A DNA stretch of 64,000 nt from an uncultured Clostridia bacterium (GTDB lineage Bacteria; Bacillota; Clostridia; Peptostreptococcales; Anaerovoracaceae): positions 1 to 64,000 of the forward strand of contig CALIXS010000014.1 of NCBI GenBank assembly GCA_938046095.1, read 5' to 3'. Positions 7,248-15,753 of this stretch are shown piece after piece. The notes beneath the pieces are model-generated. The model was given only the letters and a program-made list of their open reading frames with translations, was not told the origin of the DNA and searched no databases. The position numbers and the translations under genes are program-made. Positions within the stretch are counted from its first letter, which is position 1; every line of letters begins with the position of its first letter.

Positions 7248-8270
7248 ATGTTTTCTAAATATCTTGTGACAGGAGCAACAGGCTTTCTCGGACGCACAGT
7301 GATAGCAAAGCTCAATGGAAAAAATGCAAAGATTTATGCGCTGATTATGAAGGATGATCCATTGGCACGTGAGCTTCCGCCCGGTGTTCATAAAATCTAT
7401 GGAGATGTTTGCGACGAGGCTTCGTTAGAGCGTTTCTTTTGCTGCGCAGATAACCGGACCTGTGTCATCCATTGTGCAGGTATAGTATCGGTCGCTTCAC
7501 ATCCGGGAGACAGGATTTATAAAGTCAATGTAGGTGGAACGAACAATATCCTGCGGCATTGTGAACGCAGCAATATCGGAAAGCTGGTATATATCAGCTC
7601 TGTCCATGCAATCCCCGAAAATCCGAAAGGTAAAGTAATTACGGAGGATACGGTGTTTTCCCCGGAACTGGTACGGGGAGATTATGCAAAAAGTAAAGCT
7701 ATTTCAACTTTACTGGTTTTTGAGGCGGCAACCCGCGGGCTGAACGCCAGTGTGGTTTTTCCATCGGGTATTATCGGTCCGGGAGACATCGGGAAAGGAA
7801 GTATCACCAATATGCTGGTGTCTTTCATTACCGGAAAACTTTTCCTTGCGGTAAAAGGGGGGTATGATTTTGTGGATGTGCGTGATGTGGCATCCGGTAT
7901 CCTTGCATGTGCCGGGCACGGACTGGCCGGTCAGGGATACATTCTTTCCGGGCAGTACGCCTCTATACGCGACATATTGGAGACAGCAAAACATACACTA
8001 TCTGTCAGAAGAACCGTATCTTTCCTGCCAATTTGTTTTGCAAAGCTGGCAGCACCAATTTATGAAAAGTGGAGCCTGCGGAAGCAATTACCACTATATT
8101 TTACTCCATACGCCATTGATGTTCTGAGTTCCAACAGCCATTTCAGCAAGGGAAAGGCCGAAGCTGCATTGAACTATACTCCACGCTCAGTGGAAAACAG
8201 TATTCGTGATACGATGCTGTGGTTGAAAGACAAAATGGGACAAGGAAAGATAACTCGAAAAAACAGATGA
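7248..8270 (+). CDS. NAD-dependent epimerase/dehydratase (extended SDR)
   Basis: Extended short-chain dehydrogenase of 340 residues. The nucleotide-binding motif VTGATGFLG is at residues 7-15. The catalytic triad is seen as Ser in VYISSVHAIP and YAKSK (Tyr-x-x-x-Lys). Members act on nucleotide sugars, flavonoid-like ketones or sterols, and the substrate here cannot be set. Upstream ATG codons at 7164 and 7206 lie at or before the predicted transcription start, so I use 7248, which begins with the usual family start just before the glycine-rich loop. The alpha/beta hydrolase gene follows after 143 bases and may belong to the same response. Confidence 0.85.
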   Translation: MFSKYLVTGATGFLGRTVIAKLNGKNAKIYALIMKDDPLARELPPGVHKIYGDVCDEASLERFFCCADNRTCVIHCAGIVSVASHPGDRIYKVNVGGTNNILRHCERSNIGKLVYISSVHAIPENPKGKVITEDTVFSPELVRGDYAKSKAISTLLVFEAATRGLNASVVFPSGIIGPGDIGKGSITNMLVSFITGKLFLAVKGGYDFVDVRDVASGILACAGHGLAGQGYILSGQYASIRDILETAKHTLSVRRTVSFLPICFAKLAAPIYEKWSLRKQLPLYFTPYAIDVLSSNSHFSKGKAEAALNYTPRSVENSIRDTMLWLKDKMGQGKITRKNR

Positions 8271-8413
8271 AGGTTATCAAAAGGGAGCCGCTTCTAAGGA
8301 AAGTACGGTTTTCGTCATCGCTTGCAATTCTTTGATTCATAAATGTATTTTGTTAAAATCGTAAGTAAAAGTGATATACTGTCAGCATAGTCTAACCGAA
8401 AGGGAGAATCTTT

Positions 8414-9205
8414 ATGTATATCCACGAATACGGCAGCGAAGAGAAACCGACGATTATTCTTCTCGCCCCTATGTTGATATCGGGAGAGGAATTATACAAG
8501 CTGGCGAGTCCGCATTTCGCAGGTCAGTATCATATAATAGCTCCGGATCAGGGCGGTCACGGAAGAGCCGGAGCATACATCGGCGCGGACGAAGAATACG
8601 GCGAACTGAAACGTTTTTTGCTGGAACGTGGATTCCGGCAAATCTCTCTGCTGTACGGAGCATCACTCGGCGGAGCCGTTGCATACAGGCTTTTTCTTGA
8701 TTCCGATTTTGAAGTGGCTCGTTTATGGTTTGACAGCGTGATGCTGAGCAGCAATGCCCCGTTTTTAGAATGGTTCACGAGAAATCTGTTCAGGAAATAT
8801 AAGAAGAGACTTGCCCGAAAGAACTATAAGGTATCGGATATTCTTATTAAGATGTACGGATACGATTTTGCAAGAATGATGACGAAAAATTTTGAGCGAA
8901 TCACCCCAAATGATATCGATGCGATTTGCTATGCCTGCAGTCATTATGACCTGCGGGAATTGACGGACGCAGAACAAAAAAAGATGCATTTTGATTTTGG
9001 CGACAGAGATTTTGATTTGAAGTATTCAAGGAAAACCATATCTGCATATATGCCTGAAGCGGAGTTGACAATCCGTAAGGGTTATATACATTGCGGATAT
9101 ATGGCGGCTCATCCTCAGGCGTATGTGGAACAGATCGAAGCGTTTATAGGAAATAATGAGGAGCGGAGAATTTATAACAGTTCATATTCGCGTATCCCGG
9201 ATTGA
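8414..9205 (+). CDS. Alpha/beta hydrolase
   Basis: Cytosolic hydrolase of 263 residues. The nucleophile elbow GASLGG (about residues 81-86) follows a beta strand ISLLY, and a conserved DQGGHG motif comes before it. The likely catalytic His is in GYIHCGY near residue 230. The middle section (about 105-180) forms a helical lid with many basic residues. A GGGAGAA ribosome site precedes the ATG. It resembles broad-range esterases or lipases, and the substrate is unknown. A promoter may lie at 8355-8385 but its spacing is poor. Confidence 0.82.
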   Translation: MYIHEYGSEEKPTIILLAPMLISGEELYKLASPHFAGQYHIIAPDQGGHGRAGAYIGADEEYGELKRFLLERGFRQISLLYGASLGGAVAYRLFLDSDFEVARLWFDSVMLSSNAPFLEWFTRNLFRKYKKRLARKNYKVSDILIKMYGYDFARMMTKNFERITPNDIDAICYACSHYDLRELTDAEQKKMHFDFGDRDFDLKYSRKTISAYMPEAELTIRKGYIHCGYMAAHPQAYVEQIEAFIGNNEERRIYNSSYSRIPD

Positions 9206-9369
9206 GCTTTACGCATCGCCTCGCCGTAGGCCGTAAAATCAATTGACCGCTGTGTATGTTCCATCTTCCGGAGAAAAGATGCAAATAACAATAAGTGACG
9301 GATTATATTATATTCATTTATTATTATGTGGTATGATATAAAGGACAAACACGAAAGGAATTGGTAACG

Positions 9370-10278
9370 ATGATCGGTAAAAGGATGCTGTTACTCATCA
9401 ACGAAAGCTCCGGTCGCGGACAGATGAGCAGCTCGATATATGATATCGTCGAAAGGATGACCGTTGCCGGGTATGAGGTTACGCTTTTTCCGATAAATCC
9501 CGAATTGGGGCTCGGTGCCGAAAACGTGCTGCCCGTGCCGACATCCGTATTTGACCGAATCGTCTGCTGCGGCGGGGACGGAACCCTGAATCACGTGATC
9601 AACCGTATGATGAGATCTGAAGACAGACAGATTCTCGGATATATACCAACGGGGAGCACTAACGACTTTGCCTACGGAATGAGGCTTTCCGGCAATGTCG
9701 AGGAAGCGTGCGGTGTCATAACCGGAGGCGAAGAATATGCGTACGATATCGGCAGCTTTAACGAACGCTATTACAACTACATAGCCGCGTTCGGCGCTTT
9801 TGTTCCCGTGAGCTATGCTACAAAGCAGAAGCTCAAGAACACGCTCGGACATGCGGCATACGTTCTGACCGGGATCACACAGCTCGCAGAAAATATGAAA
9901 TTCAGTTGTCACATGAGGATCGAGTCCGATGCGGGAACGGAGGAGGGCGACTATATTTTCGGCGCCGTCAGCAATACCATGTCCGTCGGCGGCATAACGA
10001 TCAAAGGCACGTCGCGCCACCAGCTGAGCGACGGTAAATTTGAGCTTTTTCTAATAAAGAAGCCGGAAAACATAATGCAGGTCAGCGAGATATTGAACTG
10101 CCTCCTGGTACAAAGCGTGGACAGCCCGTATATAACGTCAAAACGCGTAGATTGGGTGCATTTTGAGGCGGAAAAGGATACGGAGTGGACGCTTGACGGC
10201 GAGGACGGCGGTGCGCACGGTGACGTCACAATCAAAGTATGCCGCAAAGCGATGAAAATAATGATACCGAGGGATTGA
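9370..10278 (+). CDS. Diacylglycerol kinase family lipid kinase
   Basis: A 302-residue protein of the DagK_cat (YegS/DgkB) family, which phosphorylates diacylglycerol or a related lipid at the membrane. Visible motifs are INESSGRG near the N-terminus, the nucleotide loop CCGGDGTLNHV, and PTGSTNDFAYG. The C-terminal half carries the beta-sandwich end WTLDGEDGG. AAAGGA lies ten bases before the ATG at 9370; a TTG at 9361 is too close to that site. In Gram-positive cells such enzymes recycle diacylglycerol from lipoteichoic acid synthesis. The gene appears monocistronic. Confidence 0.9.
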   Translation: MIGKRMLLLINESSGRGQMSSSIYDIVERMTVAGYEVTLFPINPELGLGAENVLPVPTSVFDRIVCCGGDGTLNHVINRMMRSEDRQILGYIPTGSTNDFAYGMRLSGNVEEACGVITGGEEYAYDIGSFNERYYNYIAAFGAFVPVSYATKQKLKNTLGHAAYVLTGITQLAENMKFSCHMRIESDAGTEEGDYIFGAVSNTMSVGGITIKGTSRHQLSDGKFELFLIKKPENIMQVSEILNCLLVQSVDSPYITSKRVDWVHFEAEKDTEWTLDGEDGGAHGDVTIKVCRKAMKIMIPRD

Positions 10279-10497
10279 CATTTTGTCACCGCGTCCGGCC
10301 GCGAGGGCGGTTGTGAGGTTCCGTCCGGCTCGCCGCCGCAGGTTTTATCCGTACATTTTTATACGCAAAGGAATATACCGACCGATGATCGCGGAACCGT
10401 ATTTCGGATTATGTATTACGGCGGCCGCCGATGTGGCAGCTGCCGATATTTTTGACTGCAATAATTTTTTTCCGTTTGACATAGAGGGGATATAATT

Positions 10498-11430
10498 ATG
10501 ACTGATATTTACAGGAGTGCAGCAGAGATTATCGGAGGTACACCGCTGCTCGAGGTGACAAATATCGAAAGGGAGCTCGACCTTAAGGCGAGGGTTCTGG
10601 TTAAGCTTGAGTATCTCAATCCGGCAGGATCCGTAAAGGACAGGATAGCCAGGTATATGATAGATGATGCCGAAAGAGTTGGAACGCTTAAACGGGGCGG
10701 TACAATAATCGAGCCTACGTCGGGCAATACCGGGATCGGGATTGCATCGATCGCGGCGGCCAAGGGGTACAGGATCATTTTGACTATGCCGGAGACGATG
10801 AGCGTTGAAAGGAGAAATATCCTTAAGGCTTACGGAGCCGAGATAGTGCTTACTGACGGAGCAAAGGGAATGAACGGCGCTATAGCCAAGGCTCAGGAGC
10901 TTGCAGCCGCAATACCCGATGCATATATTCCGGGACAGTTTGTCAACCCGGTGAATCCGATTGCTCACTACGAAACGACGGGTCCGGAGATCTGGAACGA
11001 TACACATGGAGAGGTCGATGTGTTTGTTGCGGGCGTCGGAACGGGAGGCACGCTTTCGGGTACCGGAAGGTTCCTCAAGGAGAGAAATCCGTCTGTGAAA
11101 ATCGTAGCTGTAGAACCGGCTGCATCAGCCGTACTTTCTGGCGGGGAGCCCGGGGCACATAAAATTCAAGGTATAGGAGCCGGCTTTGTTCCCGATACGC
11201 TGGATACGGGAATCTATGATGAAATAATCACCGTGGATAACGAGAAGCCGTTCATTGCAGCCGGGCTTCTCGCAAAAAAAGAGGGCGTTCTTGTCGGTAT
11301 TTCGTCGGGCGCCGCCCTTCATGCGGCGGTAGAACTCGCCCGACGTCCCGAAAACGAGGGCAGGACGATTGTAGCATTGCTTCCGGACAGCGGAGACAGA
11401 TATTATTCGACACCGCTGTTTCTCGACTGA
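10498..11430 (+). CDS. cysK: Cysteine synthase A (O-acetylserine sulfhydrylase)
   Basis: PLP enzyme of 310 residues that makes cysteine from O-acetylserine and sulfide. The PLP lysine is in NPAGSVKDRIA, the substrate loop in EPTSGNTGIGIA, the phosphate-binding glycine loop in GVGTGGTLSGTG, and the C-terminal PDSGDRYYSTPLF is typical of CysK. Length fits the family. A GAGGGGA ribosome site is eight bases upstream. The 219-base gap before it shows no riboswitch or T-box that I can recognise. Confidence 0.95.
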   Translation: MTDIYRSAAEIIGGTPLLEVTNIERELDLKARVLVKLEYLNPAGSVKDRIARYMIDDAERVGTLKRGGTIIEPTSGNTGIGIASIAAAKGYRIILTMPETMSVERRNILKAYGAEIVLTDGAKGMNGAIAKAQELAAAIPDAYIPGQFVNPVNPIAHYETTGPEIWNDTHGEVDVFVAGVGTGGTLSGTGRFLKERNPSVKIVAVEPAASAVLSGGEPGAHKIQGIGAGFVPDTLDTGIYDEIITVDNEKPFIAAGLLAKKEGVLVGISSGAALHAAVELARRPENEGRTIVALLPDSGDRYYSTPLFLD

Positions 11431-11636
11431 TCGGATATCTGAAGGCGGATCCCGAAAAGATATCGGGCTGATGAAGATATGAGATCGGCATGATGTTGAC
11501 TTTCGGGCTGAAATGTGATCTCTGCGGAGTGCCGATCTTATTACGATATGGTATAATTTGTACAGTAAATTCAATTGAGGCCGTTGCGGTGCCGCCACGG
11601 GCGGCTTAAGGTTATCACGGTCAGGAGGAAACTATA

Positions 11637-12188
11637 ATGAAAGAATGTCCCACATGTCACAGAACTTTTGATGACGGTATAAACTTTTGCCCGAATTGCG
11701 GTATACCGCTGACGGTGCCGGGCACACCGACCGGCAGCTTCGAGGCCGGCTCCTCATACAGGCAAGCCGACGGAGGACAGTATAGCGGACAATATCAGCA
11801 GAATAATCAATACCGGCAGACAGGGCAATATCAGCAGAACGGGCCATATCAACAGGCAGGGCAGTACCAACAAAACGGACAGTACGGGGAACCTGTGAAC
11901 AGTGGCGGACAGACCGATCCAAAGACCGTAGGTATAATATCTTATATAACCCTTATCGGATTCATAGTGGCTCTTTGTATCGGTGACAAGAAAAATCCGT
12001 ATGTCAGGTTTCACCTGAACCAGTCGCTGATGATATGCATATGCAGCCTGCTTGTCCTTTTTATCCCGCGCATCGGCTGGCTCATCAATATGGGATGTCT
12101 GGCTGCGGCTATATACGGACTGGTCGGGGCATGTCAGGGGAAGATGAACAAAATTCCGGTGATCGGAGATGTTGAGATCATAAAATGA
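11637..12188 (+). CDS. Zinc-ribbon membrane protein with QYQQN repeats
   Basis: A 183-residue protein. It begins with a CPTCHRTFDDGINFCPNCG zinc ribbon (residues 3-21), followed by a low-complexity linker (about 45-90) of repeated QYQQN/GQYQQ units. A DUF4870/TM2-like membrane part follows: helices at about 99-115 and 130-150, then a final hydrophobic segment. AGGAGG is well placed before the ATG. The Y-family polymerase begins one base after its stop codon, so the two are translationally coupled. Function is unknown; similar proteins often sense or organise at the membrane. The repeat tract may vary in length among strains. Confidence 0.75.
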   Translation: MKECPTCHRTFDDGINFCPNCGIPLTVPGTPTGSFEAGSSYRQADGGQYSGQYQQNNQYRQTGQYQQNGPYQQAGQYQQNGQYGEPVNSGGQTDPKTVGIISYITLIGFIVALCIGDKKNPYVRFHLNQSLMICICSLLVLFIPRIGWLINMGCLAAAIYGLVGACQGKMNKIPVIGDVEIIK

Positions 12189-12189
12189 T

Positions 12190-13692
12190 ATGAAGGACGG
12201 GGAGAGGACTTACATAGCTATCGACCTCAAGTCGTTTTACGCTTCGGTCGAGTGTAACGAGAGAGGCCTTGATCCGCTGAATACGAATCTTGTCGTCGCT
12301 GATTCGTCGCGTACCGACAAGACGATCTGCCTCGCAGTTTCTCCGTCTCTCAAATCCATAGGCGTGTCCGGAAGGCCGCGTCTTTTTGAAGTGGTTCAGA
12401 CGGTACGGGAGACTAATGCTGCTCGCCGGAGCAAAGCGGGCAGATTGCACGGCAGATCATGTGACGCCGTCGAGCTTTCGGCCGACCCCGGGCTTGCTGT
12501 TGATTATATCGTAGCATGCCCGAGAATGGCATATTACATAGAATACAGCACGCGGATATACAGGATATACCTCAGATATGTCGCTCCCGAGGACATTCAT
12601 GTCTATTCGGTGGACGAGGTGTTCATGGACGTTACCGGCTACCTTAAGCGGTACGGTATGACACCGAGGCAGCTGACGGAAACGATAATGCGCGACGTGC
12701 TTGATAATACCGGGATTACGGCGACGGCGGGAATCGGGACGAACATGTATCTTGCAAAGATAGCGATGGATGTTTACGCCAAGCGGATGCGTGCTGACAA
12801 AAACGGGGCGCGGATAGGCGAACTGAACGAGATAAGCTACCGCAGAGAGCTGTGGGATCACAGGCCGATAACGGACTTTTGGCGTATCGGGAGAGGGTAT
12901 GCAAGAAAACTGGCCAAAGCAGGCATCTATACGATGGGTGATGTGGCGAAATGTTCACTTGGCAGTCCGCATGATTTTCACAACGAAGACCTCCTTTACA
13001 GGATGTTCGGAGTAAATGCGGAGCTTCTCATCGACCACGCGTGGGGGTGGGAGCCGTGTACTATAGCCGAAATCAAATCGTACAAGCCTCACAGCAACAG
13101 CGTGAGCACAGGTCAGGTACTTCAATCGCCGTATACGTTTGACAAAGCGAGGCTGATATGCCGCGAGATGGCGGACAGTCTCGTTCTCGACCTGACGGAC
13201 AAGGGACTGACGACCGATAAGGTTACGGTCGATGTCGGATACGACACGGAAAGTCTTACCACCCCCTCGATAGCCGCTCTTTACCGCGGCGAGATAAAGA
13301 CGGATGTATACGGACGACCGGTCCCTAAGCCGGCTCACGGGACGGAAAGCCTCGCAAAACGAACCATGAACGGAGCTTTGATCGTCGAGGCACTGATGAA
13401 AGCGTTCGACAAGGCGGTAAATCGCGATCTGCTCGTAAGGCGCATGTCACTTGCGGCGCTTAACATACAGGTCGGTAAGGAGGCGGAGAGGGAGGAACAG
13501 ATGAGCATGTTCCCGGATACCGGGACTGAAGTGAACGAAGCCGAGGCCGATAAGCGCGAACAAAGCATACAGCGGGCGATACTCGAAATAAAAAAGAAAT
13601 TCGGAGGCACGGCGGTGATAAAGGGGATGGATCTTGAAGAGGGGGCGACGGGAATAGAGCGCAGCCGTCAGATCGGAGGTCACAGAAAATGA
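12190..13692 (+). CDS. Y-family DNA polymerase, UvrX/YqjW type
   Basis: Translesion DNA polymerase of 500 residues. The palm motif IDLKSFYASVEC is at residues 10-21, the second acidic motif is VYSVDEVFMDVTG, and a helix-hairpin-helix little-finger junction follows at RIGRGYARKLAKAGI. The Firmicutes UvrX/YqjW group is longer than DinB and is paired with YolD proteins, as here: the next gene overlaps by four bases. In Bacillus these pairs are LexA-controlled, but I see no clear LexA box upstream of 11637 or 12190. The coupling with a zinc-ribbon membrane protein is unusual. Confidence 0.9.
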   Translation: MKDGERTYIAIDLKSFYASVECNERGLDPLNTNLVVADSSRTDKTICLAVSPSLKSIGVSGRPRLFEVVQTVRETNAARRSKAGRLHGRSCDAVELSADPGLAVDYIVACPRMAYYIEYSTRIYRIYLRYVAPEDIHVYSVDEVFMDVTGYLKRYGMTPRQLTETIMRDVLDNTGITATAGIGTNMYLAKIAMDVYAKRMRADKNGARIGELNEISYRRELWDHRPITDFWRIGRGYARKLAKAGIYTMGDVAKCSLGSPHDFHNEDLLYRMFGVNAELLIDHAWGWEPCTIAEIKSYKPHSNSVSTGQVLQSPYTFDKARLICREMADSLVLDLTDKGLTTDKVTVDVGYDTESLTTPSIAALYRGEIKTDVYGRPVPKPAHGTESLAKRTMNGALIVEALMKAFDKAVNRDLLVRRMSLAALNIQVGKEAEREEQMSMFPDTGTEVNEAEADKREQSIQRAILEIKKKFGGTAVIKGMDLEEGATGIERSRQIGGHRK

Positions 13693-14108
13693 CGGGCAGA
13701 TACGATGATATAATAAACCTGCCTCATCCGACGAGTGTGAAGCATGCGAGGATGCCTCTGTCGGCGAGAGCGGCACAGTTTGCTCCGTTTGCGGCGCTGA
13801 CGGGCTACGGTGCGGCAATAGATGAAACGGGACGGTTGACAGGAGAACGCATAGAGCTCGGCGAACACGAAAAGGCCGAGCTCGACCGCAGACTTGCCGC
13901 CTTGATAAAAAGAGGCGCCGGTGCGAATATCAGGATTACGTATTTTGTTCCCGACAGGAAAAAGAACGGCGGACACTACGATGTAGCGGACGGTGTGTTC
14001 AGGAGGTGCGATGAGGCCGCGAAAGCCCTCGTCATGAGAGATGGCCGTTCGTTTGCATTAAGCGATGTGATAATTATAGACGGAGATTTTTCCTCATATG
14101 ATTTTTAG
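13689..14108 (+). CDS. YolD-like protein
   Basis: A 139-residue YolD-family protein that accompanies UvrX-type polymerases. The family start is seen in PLSARAAQFAPFAALTGYG, preceded by YDDIINLPHP. The C-terminal part is a small beta-rich fold (FALSDVIIIDGDF). Its ATG overlaps the polymerase stop (ATGA). YolD proteins are thought to modulate UmuC-like polymerases; no enzymatic role is established. Confidence 0.85.
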   Translation: MTGRYDDIINLPHPTSVKHARMPLSARAAQFAPFAALTGYGAAIDETGRLTGERIELGEHEKAELDRRLAALIKRGAGANIRITYFVPDRKKNGGHYDVADGVFRRCDEAAKALVMRDGRSFALSDVIIIDGDFSSYDF

Positions 14109-14173
14109 ACGGAGATGTGAAAATGAATATCAAACAGGATTGTTCCGAAAAATAATACTCCGACAAAAAAAAG

Positions 14174-14220
14174 TTGACATATGTCCAAAACTGATTTATT
14201 ATAATAAATGACATATGTCA
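14174..14220 (+). promoter_or_regulatory. Promoter with two TGACATATGTC operators
   Basis: TTGACA (14174-14179) and TATTAT (14197-14202), spacer 17. One copy of TGACATATGTC (14175-14185) covers the -35, and a second, perfect palindrome TGACATATGTCA (14209-14220), lies just past the start site, 34 bases further on. Two identical sites around a promoter indicate a dimeric repressor, plausibly the DUF134 product itself. Confidence 0.7.
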
Positions 14221-14234
14221 GTTAAGGAGAAACC

Positions 14235-15002
14235 ATGGCAAGACCGACCAAAAGCAGGAGAGTTTGCAGATACCCCGATTACTGGACATTTTCGTCAGAG
14301 GAGGACAGTGCGGATGAAAGTGTCGCTTTGACTCTGGAGGAGTATGAGTCGATAAGGCTTATAGATCTCGAGGGCAAGACTCAGGCGCAGTGTGCGTCCG
14401 ACATGAATGTCGCGAGGACTACGGTCACGGCAATATACGACAGCGCACGCCGCAAACTGGCCGACTGTCTCGTGAACGGCAGGCGCCTTGTGATCTCCGG
14501 AGGCACTTATATTCTGAGCACACCGACGGTAATGCCGGCGGGGATCGGCAGGAAAGGAAAAAATGTTATGAGAATAGCGGTAACATATGAAAACGGCCGG
14601 GTATATCAACACTTCGGACATACAAAGGAGTTCAAGATATACGATGTAGAGGGCGGCAAAGTGATGTCGTCAAAGGTCACGGATACAAACGGGCAGGGAC
14701 ACGGTGCGCTCGCGGGTTTTCTTGCTGCAGCAGGGGCGGATACGCTAATATGCGGCGGAATCGGCGGCGGAGCGCAGGCTGCTCTTGCCGAAGCCGGAAT
14801 AAAGCTTTACGGTGGGGTCACCGGTGCCGCCGACGAAGCCGTACAGGCTTTGATTGACGGAAAGCTCGACTTTGATCCCGATGTGATGTGCTCGCATCAC
14901 GGTGAAGATCACACGTGCGGTCACGGAGAGCATGCTCACGGTGAGCACGAGTGCGGCCGCGGCGGCAGTCATAAATGCGGCCATATCGAAAAAAAAGAAT
15001 AA
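14235..15002 (+). CDS. DUF134 DNA-binding domain fused to NifX/NifB-like domain
   Basis: A 255-residue two-domain protein. Residues 1-95 are DUF134, with the family start MARPTKSRRVC, the ALTLEEYESIRLIDLEGKTQ motif and a sigma-70-like helix-turn-helix. Residues about 112-212 form a dinitrogenase iron-molybdenum cofactor (NifX/NifB C-terminal) domain with GHTKEFKIYDV and CGGIGGGAQAALAEAGIKLYGG. The C-terminus is a His/Cys-rich tail (HHGEDHTCGHGEHAHGEHEC) that could bind metal. In many anaerobes these two domains are separate neighbours near MinD/Mrp Fe-S carriers. A metal- or cluster-sensing autoregulator is likely but not proven. No other Fe-S genes are adjacent. Confidence 0.88.
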   Translation: MARPTKSRRVCRYPDYWTFSSEEDSADESVALTLEEYESIRLIDLEGKTQAQCASDMNVARTTVTAIYDSARRKLADCLVNGRRLVISGGTYILSTPTVMPAGIGRKGKNVMRIAVTYENGRVYQHFGHTKEFKIYDVEGGKVMSSKVTDTNGQGHGALAGFLAAAGADTLICGGIGGGAQAALAEAGIKLYGGVTGAADEAVQALIDGKLDFDPDVMCSHHGEDHTCGHGEHAHGEHECGRGGSHKCGHIEKKE

Positions 15003-15059
15003 ATCTGTGAAAGTGTGATATAATCCATGCTGTAGACTTGCATAAACAGGAGGGACAGT

Positions 15060-15617
15060 ATGACTGATTATATGGTAATCGTAAACGAGAGCAACCACAT
15101 GCCGCCGGACTTTATATCGACGGTAGAGCTCACAGATGTTGTCAACGACCGCGGTGAGGCGTTCAGGCTCGAGAGGAAGACATGGGAGCATTACGTCATG
15201 CTCAAGGAATGTCTCGCGTCTGACGAAAATATAAAGGTGGATCTCGATTCCGCTTACAGAGACGAGGCGGATCAACAGAGAATATGGGATGAGTTTACAG
15301 CGGAATTCGGCATAGAATATACGAGAAAATTCGTGGCAGTGCCGGGTACGAGCGAACATCATACGGGGCTCGCTCTCGATGTTTGTCTTATCAAGGACGG
15401 CCGCGTGATCGACGACAACGACGCGATGAACGCCGAAACCGAAATCTTCGGCCGAGTATATAAGGTATTGCCGAAATTCGGGTTCATACACAGATATGCG
15501 CATGAGTGCTGGCATTACAGGTACGTCGGCAGTCCCGAGACGGCACGCGCCATAACGGACAGCGGCCTTACGCTCGAGCAGTATGTAGAAAAAAACGGTA
15601 AAAACGCTTCGAACTGA
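15060..15617 (+). CDS. VanY/VanXY-like D-Ala-D-Ala carboxypeptidase
   Basis: A 185-residue zinc peptidase. The metal motif SEHHTGLALD (SxHxxGxAxD) and the second motif ECWHYRYVG (ExxHxR) are intact. There is no signal peptide or membrane helix, so it should be cytoplasmic, like VanX/VanXY rather than the secreted VanY. A cytoplasmic enzyme would cleave D-Ala-D-Ala or a precursor peptide. No van ligase or VanH gene is nearby, so vancomycin resistance should not be inferred. An AGGAGGG ribosome site precedes the ATG, and a strong terminator follows. Confidence 0.85.
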   Translation: MTDYMVIVNESNHMPPDFISTVELTDVVNDRGEAFRLERKTWEHYVMLKECLASDENIKVDLDSAYRDEADQQRIWDEFTAEFGIEYTRKFVAVPGTSEHHTGLALDVCLIKDGRVIDDNDAMNAETEIFGRVYKVLPKFGFIHRYAHECWHYRYVGSPETARAITDSGLTLEQYVEKNGKNASN

Positions 15618-15639
15618 AAACGCATCAAAAAAATAACCG

Positions 15640-15672
15640 AAACGGCTGTGACTCACAGCCGTTTGTGTTTTT
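15640..15672 (+). terminator. Terminator after VanY-like gene
   Basis: Perfect 11-bp stem AAACGGCTGTG/CACAGCCGTTT with a three-base loop, then GTGTTTTT. Confidence 0.9.
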
Positions 15673-15753
15673 GGTGACAAATGTACTCTTTGGTGGTATA
15701 TTGTAATATGATTGCGAAAATAAACGATTGGGGAAAATACGGAAAAATAAATA

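Noticed and set aside
10283..10495. 70-codon frame upstream of cysK
   Set aside because: Basic low-complexity start, no ribosome site; it looks like non-coding leader sequence.
15060..15617. Vancomycin resistance determinant
   Set aside because: Only a VanY-like peptidase is present, with no VanH, ligase or VanRS genes around it.
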